A stretch of 64,000 bases of DNA from Phycisphaerales bacterium (GTDB lineage: Bacteria; Planctomycetota; Phycisphaerae; Phycisphaerales; SM1A02): assembly GCA_022447205.1 (NCBI GenBank), contig JAKVBQ010000013.1:17810-81809 (forward strand). The letters are read 5' to 3'. Both the position numbers and the translations under genes were made by a program. The notes under the pieces are model-generated. The model searched no databases, was not told the DNA's origin, and saw only the letters and a program-made list of their open reading frames with translations. Below are positions 17,232 through 25,289 of this stretch, one piece after another; position 1 is the first letter of the stretch; each line of letters opens with the position of its first letter.

Positions 17232-18319
17232 CCCAGACCCTTGCGCTCCTTCATGCCGCGTACCGAGAGCTGAACGCACGCAAGCTCTTCTGGGTGACGA
17301 TGGCGCTCTCCCTGCTGATCGTCGCGGTCTTCGCCGCGCTCGGCATCAATGAGAACGGCATCACCATCCTGTGGTGGGAGTTCGATCTCGAGTTCGTGAA
17401 CACCAGGTTCTTCCCCCGGGAGGTCTTCTACAAGGTCCTCTTCACGACCTTCGGCATCGGGTTCTGGCTGACCTGGCTCGCTTCGATCCTCGCCCTCATC
17501 TCCACCTCCAGCATCGTGCCGGACATGGTGAGTGGCGGATCGATCGACATCCTGCTTTCGAAGCCGATCGGACGAACGCGTCTCTTCCTCACGCGGTACT
17601 TCACCGGCCTGATCTTCGTGACCGTCCAGGTGTCGGTCTTCACGGTCGCCTCCTTCCTGCTCATTGGAATCCGGGGCGGGGCCTGGGAGCCGTGGTTCCT
17701 GATCGCGATCCCCCTGGTCGTGGTCTTCTTCTCCTACCTCTACGGCGTCTGTGCCCTTGTGGGGCTCCTCACCCGTTCGACGATCGTGTCGCTGCTGGTG
17801 ACCATGCTCTTCTGGCTGTTCATCTTCGGCGTCCATTCCGGCGAGGAGATCACCCAGTCCGGCAGCATCGCCTACGAGCTTGATCTCAAGCAGGTGCAGG
17901 CGGATCTGGCTGAAGCGGTTGAATACGGGGATCCGATCGAGGTCACGGAACCCTTGCAGGAGGTCGTCGATTCGGTGCAGGCGAGCTACGACACCTGGGC
18001 CATGACGCATGCCTGGTTCTACGGAGCGAAGTGCATCCTGCCCAAGACCTCCGAGACGATCGGGGTGCTCGACCGCACCCTTCGAAAGAATGCCGGGCTT
18101 GAGGTGGGACTTCCCGAGGAGACCGAGGGACGTCGTCGCGGGCCTCGCAGCGGCAACATGTTCGGAACGACATCGCGTGTTCCCCAGCGCGAGATCGATC
18201 GCATCCAGTCGGAGCGGAAGGACAGCCGAAGCCTGACCTGGATCATCGGCACCAGCCTGTTGTTCGAGGCGGTGTTGCTCGGGATCTGCTGCTGGCTCTT
18301 CTCAAGACGCGACTTCTGA
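17228..18319 (+). CDS. ABC-2 type transporter permease
   Basis: A 363-residue membrane subunit that pairs with the upstream ATPase (4-nt ATGA overlap). About six hydrophobic segments are visible: residues 20-40, 75-100 (GIGFWLTWLASILALISTSS), 130-150, 155-180, 185-205 and the last 25 residues. A large soluble loop lies between about 215 and 330. Short conserved text SIDILLSKPIGRTRLFLTRY is typical of ABC-2 permeases of the NosY/copper type and Gliding (GldF) relatives. Its 3' end overlaps the end of proC by 18 bp on the other strand. Confidence 0.85.
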   Translation: MTQTLALLHAAYRELNARKLFWVTMALSLLIVAVFAALGINENGITILWWEFDLEFVNTRFFPREVFYKVLFTTFGIGFWLTWLASILALISTSSIVPDMVSGGSIDILLSKPIGRTRLFLTRYFTGLIFVTVQVSVFTVASFLLIGIRGGAWEPWFLIAIPLVVVFFSYLYGVCALVGLLTRSTIVSLLVTMLFWLFIFGVHSGEEITQSGSIAYELDLKQVQADLAEAVEYGDPIEVTEPLQEVVDSVQASYDTWAMTHAWFYGAKCILPKTSETIGVLDRTLRKNAGLEVGLPEETEGRRRGPRSGNMFGTTSRVPQREIDRIQSERKDSRSLTWIIGTSLLFEAVLLGICCWLFSRRDF

Positions 18320-19114
18320 GTCGAGCTCGATACCTCTGCGTGTCGCAGCCTCGATCGCCTCGTTCATCGCATCCCTGAAACCCCGTGCCTCCAGTGCAGC
18401 GATCGCCGCCGCCGTGGTGCCGCCCTTGCTCGTGACGGCGGCACGAAGTGACTTGGGATCCTCTTCTCCCGCAACAAGTGCGGTTGCGCCTTGGAGCGTC
18501 CCCCTGACCAGTCGTTCCGCGGTGGCCCTGTCGATGCCCTGGTTGGTTGCCGCATCGATCCAGGCTTCCGTGAGCAGGAAGACGTAGGCCGGTCCCGATC
18601 CGCTGATCGCGGTCACTGCGTACATCTCCTCCTCTCGGACTCGAACGACCTCGCCGACGGTCGCGAGGATTTCCTCCGTCTGCTCGAGGTCCTCGTCGGT
18701 TGCCCCGATTCCCGGCGCGACTGCCGTGATCCCGGCATGGATCCGGCAGGGGGTGTTGGGCATCGTCCTCACCACGCGGGCATGCTCGCCCAGCGGTTTC
18801 CTGATCGCCTTGCTCGAGAGTCCCGCCATCACGCTCATGACCAGGGTCGGGCGGGGCAGGGTCCCGAGGCCCTCCGCCACCTCGTGGAACATCTGCGGCT
18901 TGACCGCCAGGAGGATCCGCTTCGCCTCCCTCGCGTCCGCGAGCGCCTCGGTGGCGGGAATCCCCGTCTGCTCGCATCTGGAGCGAATTTCAGCGGATCT
19001 TTCCACCACCAGGATCCGCTCCACGGGGAATCCATCCGCGGCAATCATGCCGTCCAGGATCGCTCCACCCATGTTGCCGCAGCCGATGATCGCCAGTTCG
19101 ATGTCCTGATTCAT
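18302..19114 (-). CDS. proC: Pyrroline-5-carboxylate reductase
   Basis: Last step of proline synthesis: reduces 1-pyrroline-5-carboxylate with NAD(P)H. The 270-residue length is standard. The N-terminal Rossmann motif GCGNMGGA, AVKPQ, the substrate-binding region VRTMPNTPCRIHAG, AISGSGPAYVF and the C-terminal TSKGGTTAAAI motif are all present. The ATG at 19114 gives the usual N-terminus directly before the beta strand (ELAIIGCG) and has GGAG/GAAGG upstream; longer in-frame starts add unconserved residues. Confidence 0.95.
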   Translation of the reverse strand: MNQDIELAIIGCGNMGGAILDGMIAADGFPVERILVVERSAEIRSRCEQTGIPATEALADAREAKRILLAVKPQMFHEVAEGLGTLPRPTLVMSVMAGLSSKAIRKPLGEHARVVRTMPNTPCRIHAGITAVAPGIGATDEDLEQTEEILATVGEVVRVREEEMYAVTAISGSGPAYVFLLTEAWIDAATNQGIDRATAERLVRGTLQGATALVAGEEDPKSLRAAVTSKGGTTAAAIAALEARGFRDAMNEAIEAATRRGIELDSEVAS

Positions 19115-19227
19115 GCCTTCAGGCTCCTGCATCCCCGAGGTCGCGTCAACCGGGGTTCTTGCCGCGTTCGCCTTCATTCCTGCCCGTTCCACCCCTATAG
19201 TGTGCCCCGGAAGGATCGCCGAACCGC

Positions 19228-20211
19228 ATGCTGACGCTTGACTTCGAAGAACCCGTCCTGGAAATCGAGAAGCAGATCGACTCCCTCACCAGCGGGGACG
19301 ATGCGGATCGCTACGCCGATGAGATCTCCCAGCTCCAGGAGACGCGTGACCGTCTTCTGGCAAAGACCTACGCCTCACTCACACCCTGGCAGACGGTACG
19401 AGTCGCGCGACATCCCAACCGGCCTCAGAGCTCCGATTACATCCGGATGATCTGTCGGGACTTCTGTGAGCTGCATGGGGATCGTCACTTTGGCGACGAT
19501 CCCGCGATCGTGACCGGCTTTGCACGCATCGGTTCGATGAAGGTCCTGGTCGTCGGCCATCGCAAGGGGCGGACGACTGCCGAGAAGATCGCCTGCCACT
19601 TCGGATGTGCACATCCCGAGGGCTACAGGAAGGCGTTGATGAAGATGCGCCTTGCCGAGAAGTACGGGCTGCCGATCGTCTGCTTCATCGACACCCCCGG
19701 GGCCTATCCCGGTGTCGGTTCCGAGCAGCGAGGTCAGGCCGAGGCCATCGCCATGAATCTTCGTGAGATGAGCAGGATGAGAACCCCGATCATCGCCGTC
19801 GTGATCGGCGAAGGTGGTTCTGGTGGCGCGCTCGGGATCGGAGTTGGTGATCGCGTCGCGATGCTGGAGCACTCCTGGTATTCCGTGATCAGCCCGGAAG
19901 GCTGTGCCGCGATTCTCTGGAAGGAAGCGAACGAGGAGACCAACAACCTCGCAGCCAGTGCTCTTTCGCTCACCGCTCGACACAATCTCGAGAATGGCCT
20001 CATCGATGACGTGCTCCAGGAGCCCGCGGGGGGGGCGCATCGGGATCCCGAGGGTGCAGCTCGTTCGATCGAGGCCTGGGTCCTTGATCAGCTCCGCGAT
20101 CTGTCTCGGTTGAAGCCGGATACCCTCGTCCGCAGGCGGTTCGAGAAGTTCCGAAGCATTGGGGCGATCACGACTCGGGTCGCCGAGTCCGCTGCCGATT
20201 CCCCGGACTGA
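19228..20211 (+). CDS. accA: Acetyl-CoA carboxylase carboxyltransferase subunit alpha
   Basis: Alpha half of the carboxyltransferase that makes malonyl-CoA for fatty-acid synthesis. The 327 residues follow the AccA pattern: an N-terminal coiled segment, DRHFGDDPAIVTGFARI, the CoA-site region CFIDTPGAYPGVGSEQRGQ, the oxyanion region GEGGSGGALGIGVGDRV and the SPEGCAAILWK motif. The start has GGAAGGA about 11 nt upstream and a TATAGT hexamer at 19196-19201. The beta subunit gene accD is not in this window. Confidence 0.96.
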   Translation: MLTLDFEEPVLEIEKQIDSLTSGDDADRYADEISQLQETRDRLLAKTYASLTPWQTVRVARHPNRPQSSDYIRMICRDFCELHGDRHFGDDPAIVTGFARIGSMKVLVVGHRKGRTTAEKIACHFGCAHPEGYRKALMKMRLAEKYGLPIVCFIDTPGAYPGVGSEQRGQAEAIAMNLREMSRMRTPIIAVVIGEGGSGGALGIGVGDRVAMLEHSWYSVISPEGCAAILWKEANEETNNLAASALSLTARHNLENGLIDDVLQEPAGGAHRDPEGAARSIEAWVLDQLRDLSRLKPDTLVRRRFEKFRSIGAITTRVAESAADSPD

Positions 20212-20234
20212 CCGGCTGACGCCTGCGCATCTGT

Positions 20235-20264
20235 TTGACGGTGCATGGAGGGGTCAGGTACCCT
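20235..20264 (+). promoter_or_regulatory. Sigma-70-like promoter of the H1-like/DksA gene
   Basis: TTGACG at 20235-20240 and TACCCT at 20259-20264 are separated by 18 nt. Transcription would start near 20271, after the ATG at 20245, which argues that the coding region begins further down. Confidence 0.45.
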
Positions 20265-20340
20265 TTCCGGTTGGAAACGAGTCAAGCAGCAGGACTTGTG
20301 CCTGAGTAGGGCCGCCAGACCGCTGCCGTGGAACAGCTTG

Positions 20341-21192
20341 TTGGCCAAGAAGAAGACCAAGAAGAAGGCAACCAGACGACCAGCGGCTTCCGGCCGCTCT
20401 GGGGGGTCCTCCAAGAAGACCGCCAAGAAGGCTGCCAAGAAGACCGCGAAGAAGACCGTGAAGAAGGCCGCCAAGAAGGCTGCCAAGAAGACCACGAAGA
20501 AGGCCGCCAAGAAGGTCGCGAAGAAGGCCGCCAAGAAGGTCACCAAGAAGGCCGCCAAGAAGACGACCAAGAAGACGACCAAGAAGACGACCAAGAAGGC
20601 GACCGCTGCCGCCCTCAAGAAGGCCGCTGCCGCAGGCAACACCCGATCCGTTGCTGCCGTTGCGGCTGCTGCGGAACCAGATGCCGCCGGCTATGTCGTC
20701 ATCAATGGTCGTCGTGTTCGCATGATCTCCACCAAGGGCGTCACGACCACCAAGAAGAAGACCGCGGCCAAGAAGGTCGTCGAGGTCGAGCAGCCGATGG
20801 TTCCCGTCAAGGTCAAGACGAAGCTGGCGAAGAAGGATCTCGACCAGTATCGAATGCTGCTCCTGCAGAAGCGGGCTCAGCTGCTTGGACTCCTGCACGG
20901 CATGGAGAACGAGGCCCTTCGATCCAACGGAGGGAATCTCTCGAACATGCCCCTCCACATGGCTGACGTGGGTACCGATACCTTCGATCAGGATCTCGCG
21001 CTGGGCATGGCCGAGACCGAACGCAAGCTTCTCGAGGAGATCTACGCTGCACTCGGCCGGATCAAGGACAAGACCTACGGCATGTGCATGATGACCGGGA
21101 AGTCGATCCCGAAGGCTCGTCTCCAGGCCAAGCCCTGGGCGCGATACACCATCGAGGCAGCCCGCAAGGTCGAGAGCGGCTTGCACCACTGA
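20341..21192 (+). CDS. Histone H1-like Lys/Ala-rich arm fused to a degenerate DksA/TraR domain
   Basis: The first about 95 residues are almost only Lys, Ala, Thr and Val in KKxAKK repeats, like the C-terminal tail of histone H1 or bacterial HC1/HU tails that bind DNA. A TKLAKKDLDQYRMLLLQKRA coiled coil then leads into a DksA/TraR-like domain (DVGTDTFDQDLALGMAETE). The zinc finger is degenerate: only Cys249 of the four expected Cys remains. The start is placed at TTG 20341 (giving AKKKTKKK after Met) because an ATG at 20245 falls between the -35 and -10 elements and its extra 32 residues look non-coding; this choice is not proven. It is followed directly by lspA, whose ATG overlaps this stop (TGATG). 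Confidence 0.8.
   Translation: MAKKKTKKKATRRPAASGRSGGSSKKTAKKAAKKTAKKTVKKAAKKAAKKTTKKAAKKVAKKAAKKVTKKAAKKTTKKTTKKTTKKATAAALKKAAAAGNTRSVAAVAAAAEPDAAGYVVINGRRVRMISTKGVTTTKKKTAAKKVVEVEQPMVPVKVKTKLAKKDLDQYRMLLLQKRAQLLGLLHGMENEALRSNGGNLSNMPLHMADVGTDTFDQDLALGMAETERKLLEEIYAALGRIKDKTYGMCMMTGKSIPKARLQAKPWARYTIEAARKVESGLHH
20401..20612 (+). repeat. Low-complexity tandem AAGAAG/GCCAAGAAG repeat inside the Lys-rich arm
   Basis: Imperfect tandem units of about 12 nt (variants of GCCAAGAAGACC) encode the KKxAKK repeats. The repeat is prone to replication slippage, so arm length probably varies between strains. Confidence 0.85.
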
Positions 21193-21890
21193 TGAACTGC
21201 AGGACCGGGCAGTGCGTGGGGCAGGCTCTTCCAGCTTGGCGTTCGCCGGTCGCCTGGCTCACGCTTCTTCTGGTCTTTGGAAGTGGTCTGCTGCTGGATC
21301 TCTGGTCGAAGGACTGGGCTTTTCGCTCGGTCGCTGCAGAGCCGGTCGTGCTTGATCGCGAAGTGATCCTGTCCGATCCTGATTGGAAGCCGCCGTACCA
21401 CGAGAGTCTGGTCATTCTGCCCTTCGGGCTGCTCGACTTCGATCTTGTCCTGAACCACGGCGCGGTGTTCGGAATCGGCCAGCAGAGCCGGATGATCTTC
21501 ATCGTCTTCACGATCGTCGCAGTGACCGTCGCACTCCTCGTCTTCGCCTTCTGGACGAGAGCGTCATCCCATGCGGCGCATGTCGGCATCGCCCTCATCC
21601 TGGCAGGTGGTCTCGGCAATCTCTACGACAGGGTGCTTTTCGGAGCGGTGCGTGACTTCATGCACCTTGCGCCGGGTTGGGATCTTCCCTTCGGTTGGTC
21701 CTGGCCGCGGGGGGGCACCGGCGTCTTCCCCTGGGTCTTCAACGTGGCGGATGTCCTGCTCCTGATGGGGATGGCGATACTCATCCTCCGCAGCGGGAGC
21801 GCCCCGGATGACGGTGCATCCTCACCTTCCGATGAGACTGATGGCGCTCTCGACATCGACGAGCAGGTCGATCGGGAAGCTGTCGCCTAG
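21192..21890 (+). CDS. lspA: Lipoprotein signal peptidase (signal peptidase II)
   Basis: Inner-membrane aspartyl protease that cleaves prolipoproteins before the lipid-modified Cys. Two catalytic motifs are intact: GNLYDR and FNVADV (Asp in each), plus the NHGAVFGIG substrate loop. At 232 residues it is longer than the usual 150-170; the extra sequence is a loop of about 35 residues after the first helix (VVLDREVILSDPDW), a loop near the second catalytic Asp, and an acidic C-terminal tail. Its ATG overlaps the previous stop by one base. Client lipoproteins in this window include MltA and two DUF1573 proteins. The 3' end overlaps truB on the other strand by 69 bp. Confidence 0.92.
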   Translation: MNCRTGQCVGQALPAWRSPVAWLTLLLVFGSGLLLDLWSKDWAFRSVAAEPVVLDREVILSDPDWKPPYHESLVILPFGLLDFDLVLNHGAVFGIGQQSRMIFIVFTIVAVTVALLVFAFWTRASSHAAHVGIALILAGGLGNLYDRVLFGAVRDFMHLAPGWDLPFGWSWPRGGTGVFPWVFNVADVLLLMGMAILILRSGSAPDDGASSPSDETDGALDIDEQVDREAVA

Positions 21891-22547
21891 TTCATCCGGT
21901 TCGATCGCATGCTCGAGGGTGAACGGGCCGACCGCTGTTCTCCTGATCGATGCACAGTGCCCTCCGGTTCCCAGAAGTTCCCCGAGCTCTCGTGCCAGGC
22001 TCCGGACGTAGAAACCCTTGCCGACGTGCAGGTCGAGCTCGAGTTCCGGCCAGTCGTAACGGACGACATCGATGTCATGGACATCGACCGGTCTCGGCTT
22101 CATCTCGGGCGTGCCTCCGCTGCGTGCCATCTTGTAGGCGCGTTGCCCGTTGATCTTCATCGCACTGAAGACCGGAGGGCGTTGCATGATCGTTCCCTTG
22201 AAACGGTCCAGCGCGATTCGAATCCCCGCTTCGTCCGGTGGAGATCCTCCCGTGACTTCCGTTCTTTCGCCTTCCCTGTCATCCGTGGTCGTGAAGGCGG
22301 AGAGGTCGATGACCGTCCGATAGCGTTTCGTGGTGGCCATCATCAGTTCGATCGCCTTGGTCGCCTTGCCCAGAGCCAGGACCAGAACACCGGTTGCCAA
22401 GGGGTCGAGCGTGCCTGCATGGCCTGTCTTCAGCCCTCCGGCCTTCCGACGAACGATCGCCACCGCCCTCATCGAGGACATGCCCAGGGGCTTGTCGATA
22501 ACCAGAAAACCGGGTGGTATGGCTGGGTCCTTGTCCATGTCAGTCAT
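21822..22547 (-). CDS. truB: tRNA pseudouridine(55) synthase
   Basis: Makes pseudouridine 55 in the T-loop of tRNAs. The 241 residues contain the KPLGMSS motif, the catalytic GHAGTLDPLATG (Asp48), KRYRTVI, RPPVFSAMKINGQRAY and GFYVRSLARELG. It is shorter than E. coli TruB (314), lacking most of the C-terminal PUA domain. The ATG at 22547 follows a TAGTGT hexamer by 6 nt, suggesting a leaderless mRNA. Its 3' end overlaps lspA by 69 bp; it faces away from tRNA-Ser and tRNA-Pro. Confidence 0.94.
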   Translation of the reverse strand: MTDMDKDPAIPPGFLVIDKPLGMSSMRAVAIVRRKAGGLKTGHAGTLDPLATGVLVLALGKATKAIELMMATTKRYRTVIDLSAFTTTDDREGERTEVTGGSPPDEAGIRIALDRFKGTIMQRPPVFSAMKINGQRAYKMARSGGTPEMKPRPVDVHDIDVVRYDWPELELDLHVGKGFYVRSLARELGELLGTGGHCASIRRTAVGPFTLEHAIEPDELGDSFPIDLLVDVESAISLIGR

Positions 22548-22582
22548 CCCGCTACACTACCTGACTCCCGGACAGGTGTCCG
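22531..22582. promoter_or_regulatory. Overlapping divergent promoters for tRNA-Ser (+) and truB (-)
   Basis: On the plus strand TTGTCC (22531-22536) and TACACT (22553-22558) are 16 nt apart and point to tRNA-Ser. On the minus strand TAGTGT (22559-22554) lies 6 nt before the truB ATG, with CGGACA (22582-22577) 17 nt upstream. The two -10 hexamers share five base pairs. Confidence 0.5.
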
Positions 22583-22658
22583 AGCGGCTGAAGGAGCGGC
22601 ACTGGAAATGCCGTGTACGGATTTTTCCGTACCGTGGGTTCGAATCCCACCCTGTCCG
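22570..22658 (+). tRNA. tRNA-Ser (anticodon GGA)
   Basis: Acceptor stem GGACAGG/CCTGTCC with discriminator G, anticodon stem CGGCA/TGCCG and loop CTGGAAA (anticodon GGA), a long variable arm (GTACGG-TTTTT-CCGTAC) typical of class II tRNA-Ser, and T-loop TTCGAAT. Length 89 nt; CCA is not encoded. Confidence 0.97.
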
Positions 22659-22694
22659 CTTTTCTTGTTCCAGATCCGACCGGGCGGATCGCAT

Positions 22695-22768
22695 CGGGCT
22701 GTAGCGCAGTTTGGTAGCGCGCTTCACTGGGGGTGAAGAGGTCGCAGGTTCAAATCCTGTCAGCCCGA
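22695..22768 (+). tRNA. tRNA-Pro (anticodon GGG)
   Basis: Acceptor stem CGGGCTG/CAGCCCG, discriminator A, anticodon stem CTTCA/TGAAG with loop CTGGGGG (anticodon GGG), and T-loop TTCAAAT. It lies 36 nt after tRNA-Ser, presumably in one transcript. Confidence 0.97.
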
Positions 22769-22772
22769 TTGA

Positions 22773-22799
22773 AATGGGCCGCCCGAGAGGCGGCCCATT
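22773..22799 (+). terminator. Terminator hairpin after tRNA-Pro
   Basis: A perfect 11-bp stem (22773-22783 with 22789-22799) and 5-nt loop, 4 nt past the tRNA. It sits between convergent tRNA-Pro and the UbiE/MenG gene and may serve both; the T-run is short on both sides. Confidence 0.7.
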
Positions 22800-22822
22800 G
22801 TCATTCCTGGCGTTTGTCGCAT

Positions 22823-23602
22823 CTAGTCCTCGAGCGGTCGCTGCCCGGTGTATTCACTGAACACGCCCAGCTCGATGTGGCGATCCACGTTCTTGAAGCC
22901 CGCCGCCTTCATGGCCGCGATGATGCTTTCCGGTGGAACGCAGTGTTCGATCGTCTCCCAGTAGTAGGACATCAGCTCCTGCGCTGGCTTGCTCCGGGTC
23001 GTGAGTCGCGTGAACGCCGGGACCACCAGCCTCAGGTATGCCTTGAGCATCATGAAGGCCATGCGTGACCGTGGCGGCGTGATCTCCAGGATCAACACCG
23101 TGCCACCCGGCCTGAGCACCCGGAGGTATTCCCGGAAGGCGTTCTCCAGGTCGTCGACGTGCCTCAGTGCGTAGCCCATGGTCACCATGTTGAAGCGCCG
23201 GTCCTCGACCGGAAGCGATTCCGCCTTGCCGACGTGACTGGACGTGACCCGGCCCTCCGCCTTGGCGACCGCGAGCATCCCCTCACTGGGGTCGACACCG
23301 ACCACTTCCCCCGATTCACCGACGATGTCGCGAGCATGGCCTGCGATGACGCCCGTTCCGCAGCCGACATCAAGGAGCTTCATCCCCTTGCGGAGACGTG
23401 CCCGAATCAGTGCCTGGCGCCGATAGCGGTGCCCGGTTCCGAGGCTCATTCCGCGGTTGATGTGGTCGTAGTGGGGTGCTGACTCATTGAAGAGCTTCGC
23501 GACGAGTTCGAGTCGTTCCTCTTCGGTCTCGAAGTAGCCGGGAATCACCGGATGAGGTCGGGTCGAGCCGGTGTCTGTCTTGTTCATGGTGGCGTTCGTC
23601 AC
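22823..23602 (-). CDS. ubiE: UbiE/MenG family SAM-dependent methyltransferase (demethylmenaquinone methyltransferase)
   Basis: C-methylates the quinone ring in menaquinone or ubiquinone synthesis. The 259 residues show FNESAPHYDHINRGMSLG near the N-terminus, SAM motif I LLDVGCGTGV, a motif II-like NMVTMGYALRHVDD and post-I VVGVDPSEGM, and the C-terminal GFKNVDRHIELGVFSEYTG. In an otherwise menaquinone-using phylum MenG is the likely role. The GTG at 23602 is preceded at 6 nt by TATGTT with TTGAAG 17 nt upstream of it, so a leaderless start at this GTG is likely; ATG 23587 is the alternative. Confidence 0.9.
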   Translation of the reverse strand: MTNATMNKTDTGSTRPHPVIPGYFETEEERLELVAKLFNESAPHYDHINRGMSLGTGHRYRRQALIRARLRKGMKLLDVGCGTGVIAGHARDIVGESGEVVGVDPSEGMLAVAKAEGRVTSSHVGKAESLPVEDRRFNMVTMGYALRHVDDLENAFREYLRVLRPGGTVLILEITPPRSRMAFMMLKAYLRLVVPAFTRLTTRSKPAQELMSYYWETIEHCVPPESIIAAMKAAGFKNVDRHIELGVFSEYTGQRPLED

Positions 23603-23608
23603 GACTGC

Positions 23609-23637
23609 AACATACGTGGCACGATGACTTTCTTCAA
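23609..23637 (-). promoter_or_regulatory. Promoter of the UbiE/MenG gene
   Basis: On the minus strand TTGAAG (23637-23632), 17-nt spacer, TATGTT (23614-23609), then 6 nt to GTG 23602. Spacing predicts transcription starting at the start codon. Confidence 0.5.
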
Positions 23638-23824
23638 TACGTGGAAGGATCTCTCGTGCTTCTTCCCCGGCGATCCTGCCTCAACGGCAACATTTCGTGT
23701 CGCAGAGGATACGTTTGGGGATCTGGGCGTCGAACGGTGCAGACTCCCCCGTCCTGCCGGTGCCCTGTGTGCCCCCTCTGGTCATCCACAACCGTTGATG
23801 GGCCAGGACGCTTTCATCGGGTGA

Positions 23825-25261
23825 TCACTCCCCGGCATTCCTGGTGTCGGCGAATGCCTTGATCGCTCGTGTTCTTCCTGCGGATTGATCCACGATGGGT
23901 TGTGGATACGTGCTCGGGTTCCACAGACCGCCCGTCATCTTGCTCGGTTCATGGATCTCCCTTGCAGGGAGATCGGAGAGTTCCGGAATCCAGCTCCTGA
24001 TGAATGCTCCGTCGGGATCGAACCGCCGACCTTGAGTCGTGGGATTGAACACCCTGAAGTAGGGCGCGGCATCGGTTCCCGTGGAAGACGACCACTGCCA
24101 GCCACCATTGTTGGAGGCGAAGTCCATGTCGATGAGGTGTCTTGCGAAGAAGGCTTCTCCACGTCGCCAGTCGATCAAGAGGTGCTTGCTCAGGAACTGG
24201 CTGGTGACCATGCGCAGCCTGTTGTGCATCCACCCGGTTGCCACCAGGCAGCGCATCGCTGAATCGACGATCGGATAACCCGTCCTGCCCTCGCACCATG
24301 CCTTGAAGGAGGCTTCGTCATCTCTCCAGGCGACCTGCTCCGTCTCGGGCTTGAACGCGCGATTCCTGCAGACGTGCGGGAATTCATGCACGACGTTCTT
24401 GTAGAAGTCCCGCCATGCAAGTTCACTGATCCAGACATTCAGTCCTTCCGCCGCTTCAGGGTGCCTTTCAGCGTGCCGCCATCCCATCGCGACGCAGGTC
24501 CGTGGTGAGAGGGCGCCCACGGCCAGTGCCGCTCCGAGCCTGCTCGTGCCGTGTACCGAAGGAATGTCACGATCCCTGCCGTAGTCCGAGCCTCTTTCGC
24601 GCACGAATCGTTTCATGGTCTTCGAGGCTTCGACTTCGCCCACCGGCCACGCGTCCATCGGCACGAATCCCTCGAATTCCGGGATCACTTCCGGGAGTTC
24701 AGCCGGCGGGGGGGGTGGTTGTCGCATCGGTTCCGGGCGTTCGTGCATGCTTCCGGCAACATGGTCACGGGCAGCGGGAAGCCATGCCTTCCTGTATGGA
24801 GTGAAGACCTTGTAACCGGTGTCGCTGCCAGTCCGAACTGATCCAGGTGGAACCACGACCTGATCATCATGCTCATGGACCTGAAGGCCGGACTCGGACA
24901 AGAGATTTCGTACTGCCTTGTCCCTGGCGACTTCATCGACTTCGTGTTCCCTGCCCCAGTGCACGTTCGTGCACGCCAGATCCCGGGCCAGTTCATGAAT
25001 CGCTTTCGGGGCGTCCAGATAGGTATCGACCAACTTCACATGGAGCTGGATGTTGAGTTCCGCAAGCTGATCGGCCAGCGATGCAAGTGAGCGCCTCATG
25101 TATTCGACGTGGTTGGGACCCAGCCCATGCCGGCGCCACTGGCCTGCCGAGACGAGGAAGCAGGCATCGACGCGATCATTGTTCTTGCATGCAAGAGCGA
25201 GTGGCGCACAATCGATGGTGCGCAGGTCACGGCGATACCACACGAGTCCCGACATCATCAT
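23825..25261 (-). CDS. phrB: Deoxyribodipyrimidine photo-lyase (class I CPD photolyase)
   Basis: Uses blue light and FADH- to repair UV-induced cyclobutane pyrimidine dimers. The 478-residue length matches E. coli PhrB. The N-terminal antenna domain begins LVWYRRDLRTIDC; the FAD-binding half has SELAWRDFYKNVV, EGRTGYPIVDSAMRCL, GWMHNRLRMV, DWRRGEAFFARHLID and ASNNGGWQWSSSTGTDAAP, the last being diagnostic of CPD photolyases. The start is ATG 25261 (first of three consecutive ATGs) with AGGA five nt upstream; the frame stays open to 25444 but the extra residues are unlike photolyases. It is divergent from a CarH-like B12-domain regulator, with operator-like repeats between them, which suggests light-controlled expression. 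Confidence 0.95.
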   Translation of the reverse strand: MMMSGLVWYRRDLRTIDCAPLALACKNNDRVDACFLVSAGQWRRHGLGPNHVEYMRRSLASLADQLAELNIQLHVKLVDTYLDAPKAIHELARDLACTNVHWGREHEVDEVARDKAVRNLLSESGLQVHEHDDQVVVPPGSVRTGSDTGYKVFTPYRKAWLPAARDHVAGSMHERPEPMRQPPPPPAELPEVIPEFEGFVPMDAWPVGEVEASKTMKRFVRERGSDYGRDRDIPSVHGTSRLGAALAVGALSPRTCVAMGWRHAERHPEAAEGLNVWISELAWRDFYKNVVHEFPHVCRNRAFKPETEQVAWRDDEASFKAWCEGRTGYPIVDSAMRCLVATGWMHNRLRMVTSQFLSKHLLIDWRRGEAFFARHLIDMDFASNNGGWQWSSSTGTDAAPYFRVFNPTTQGRRFDPDGAFIRSWIPELSDLPAREIHEPSKMTGGLWNPSTYPQPIVDQSAGRTRAIKAFADTRNAGE

Positions 25262-25289
25262 CCGTTCCTGGCGGAGCCATTCAATGAGG

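Noticed and set aside
20401..20612. Tandem repeats that could be read as a CRISPR-like array
   Set aside because: Units are about 12 nt with no spacers and are in frame with the Lys/Ala arm; no cas genes are present.
20254..21189. Leu/Gly-rich open frame antisense to the H1-like/DksA gene
   Set aside because: Its composition is the mirror of the AAGAAG repeat, not a real membrane protein.
23552..23824. Open frame of 90 codons between the UbiE/MenG gene and the photolyase gene
   Set aside because: It starts inside the UbiE/MenG gene on the other strand and has no ribosome site or recognised motif; the 222-nt gap seems to hold only the UbiE/MenG promoter.
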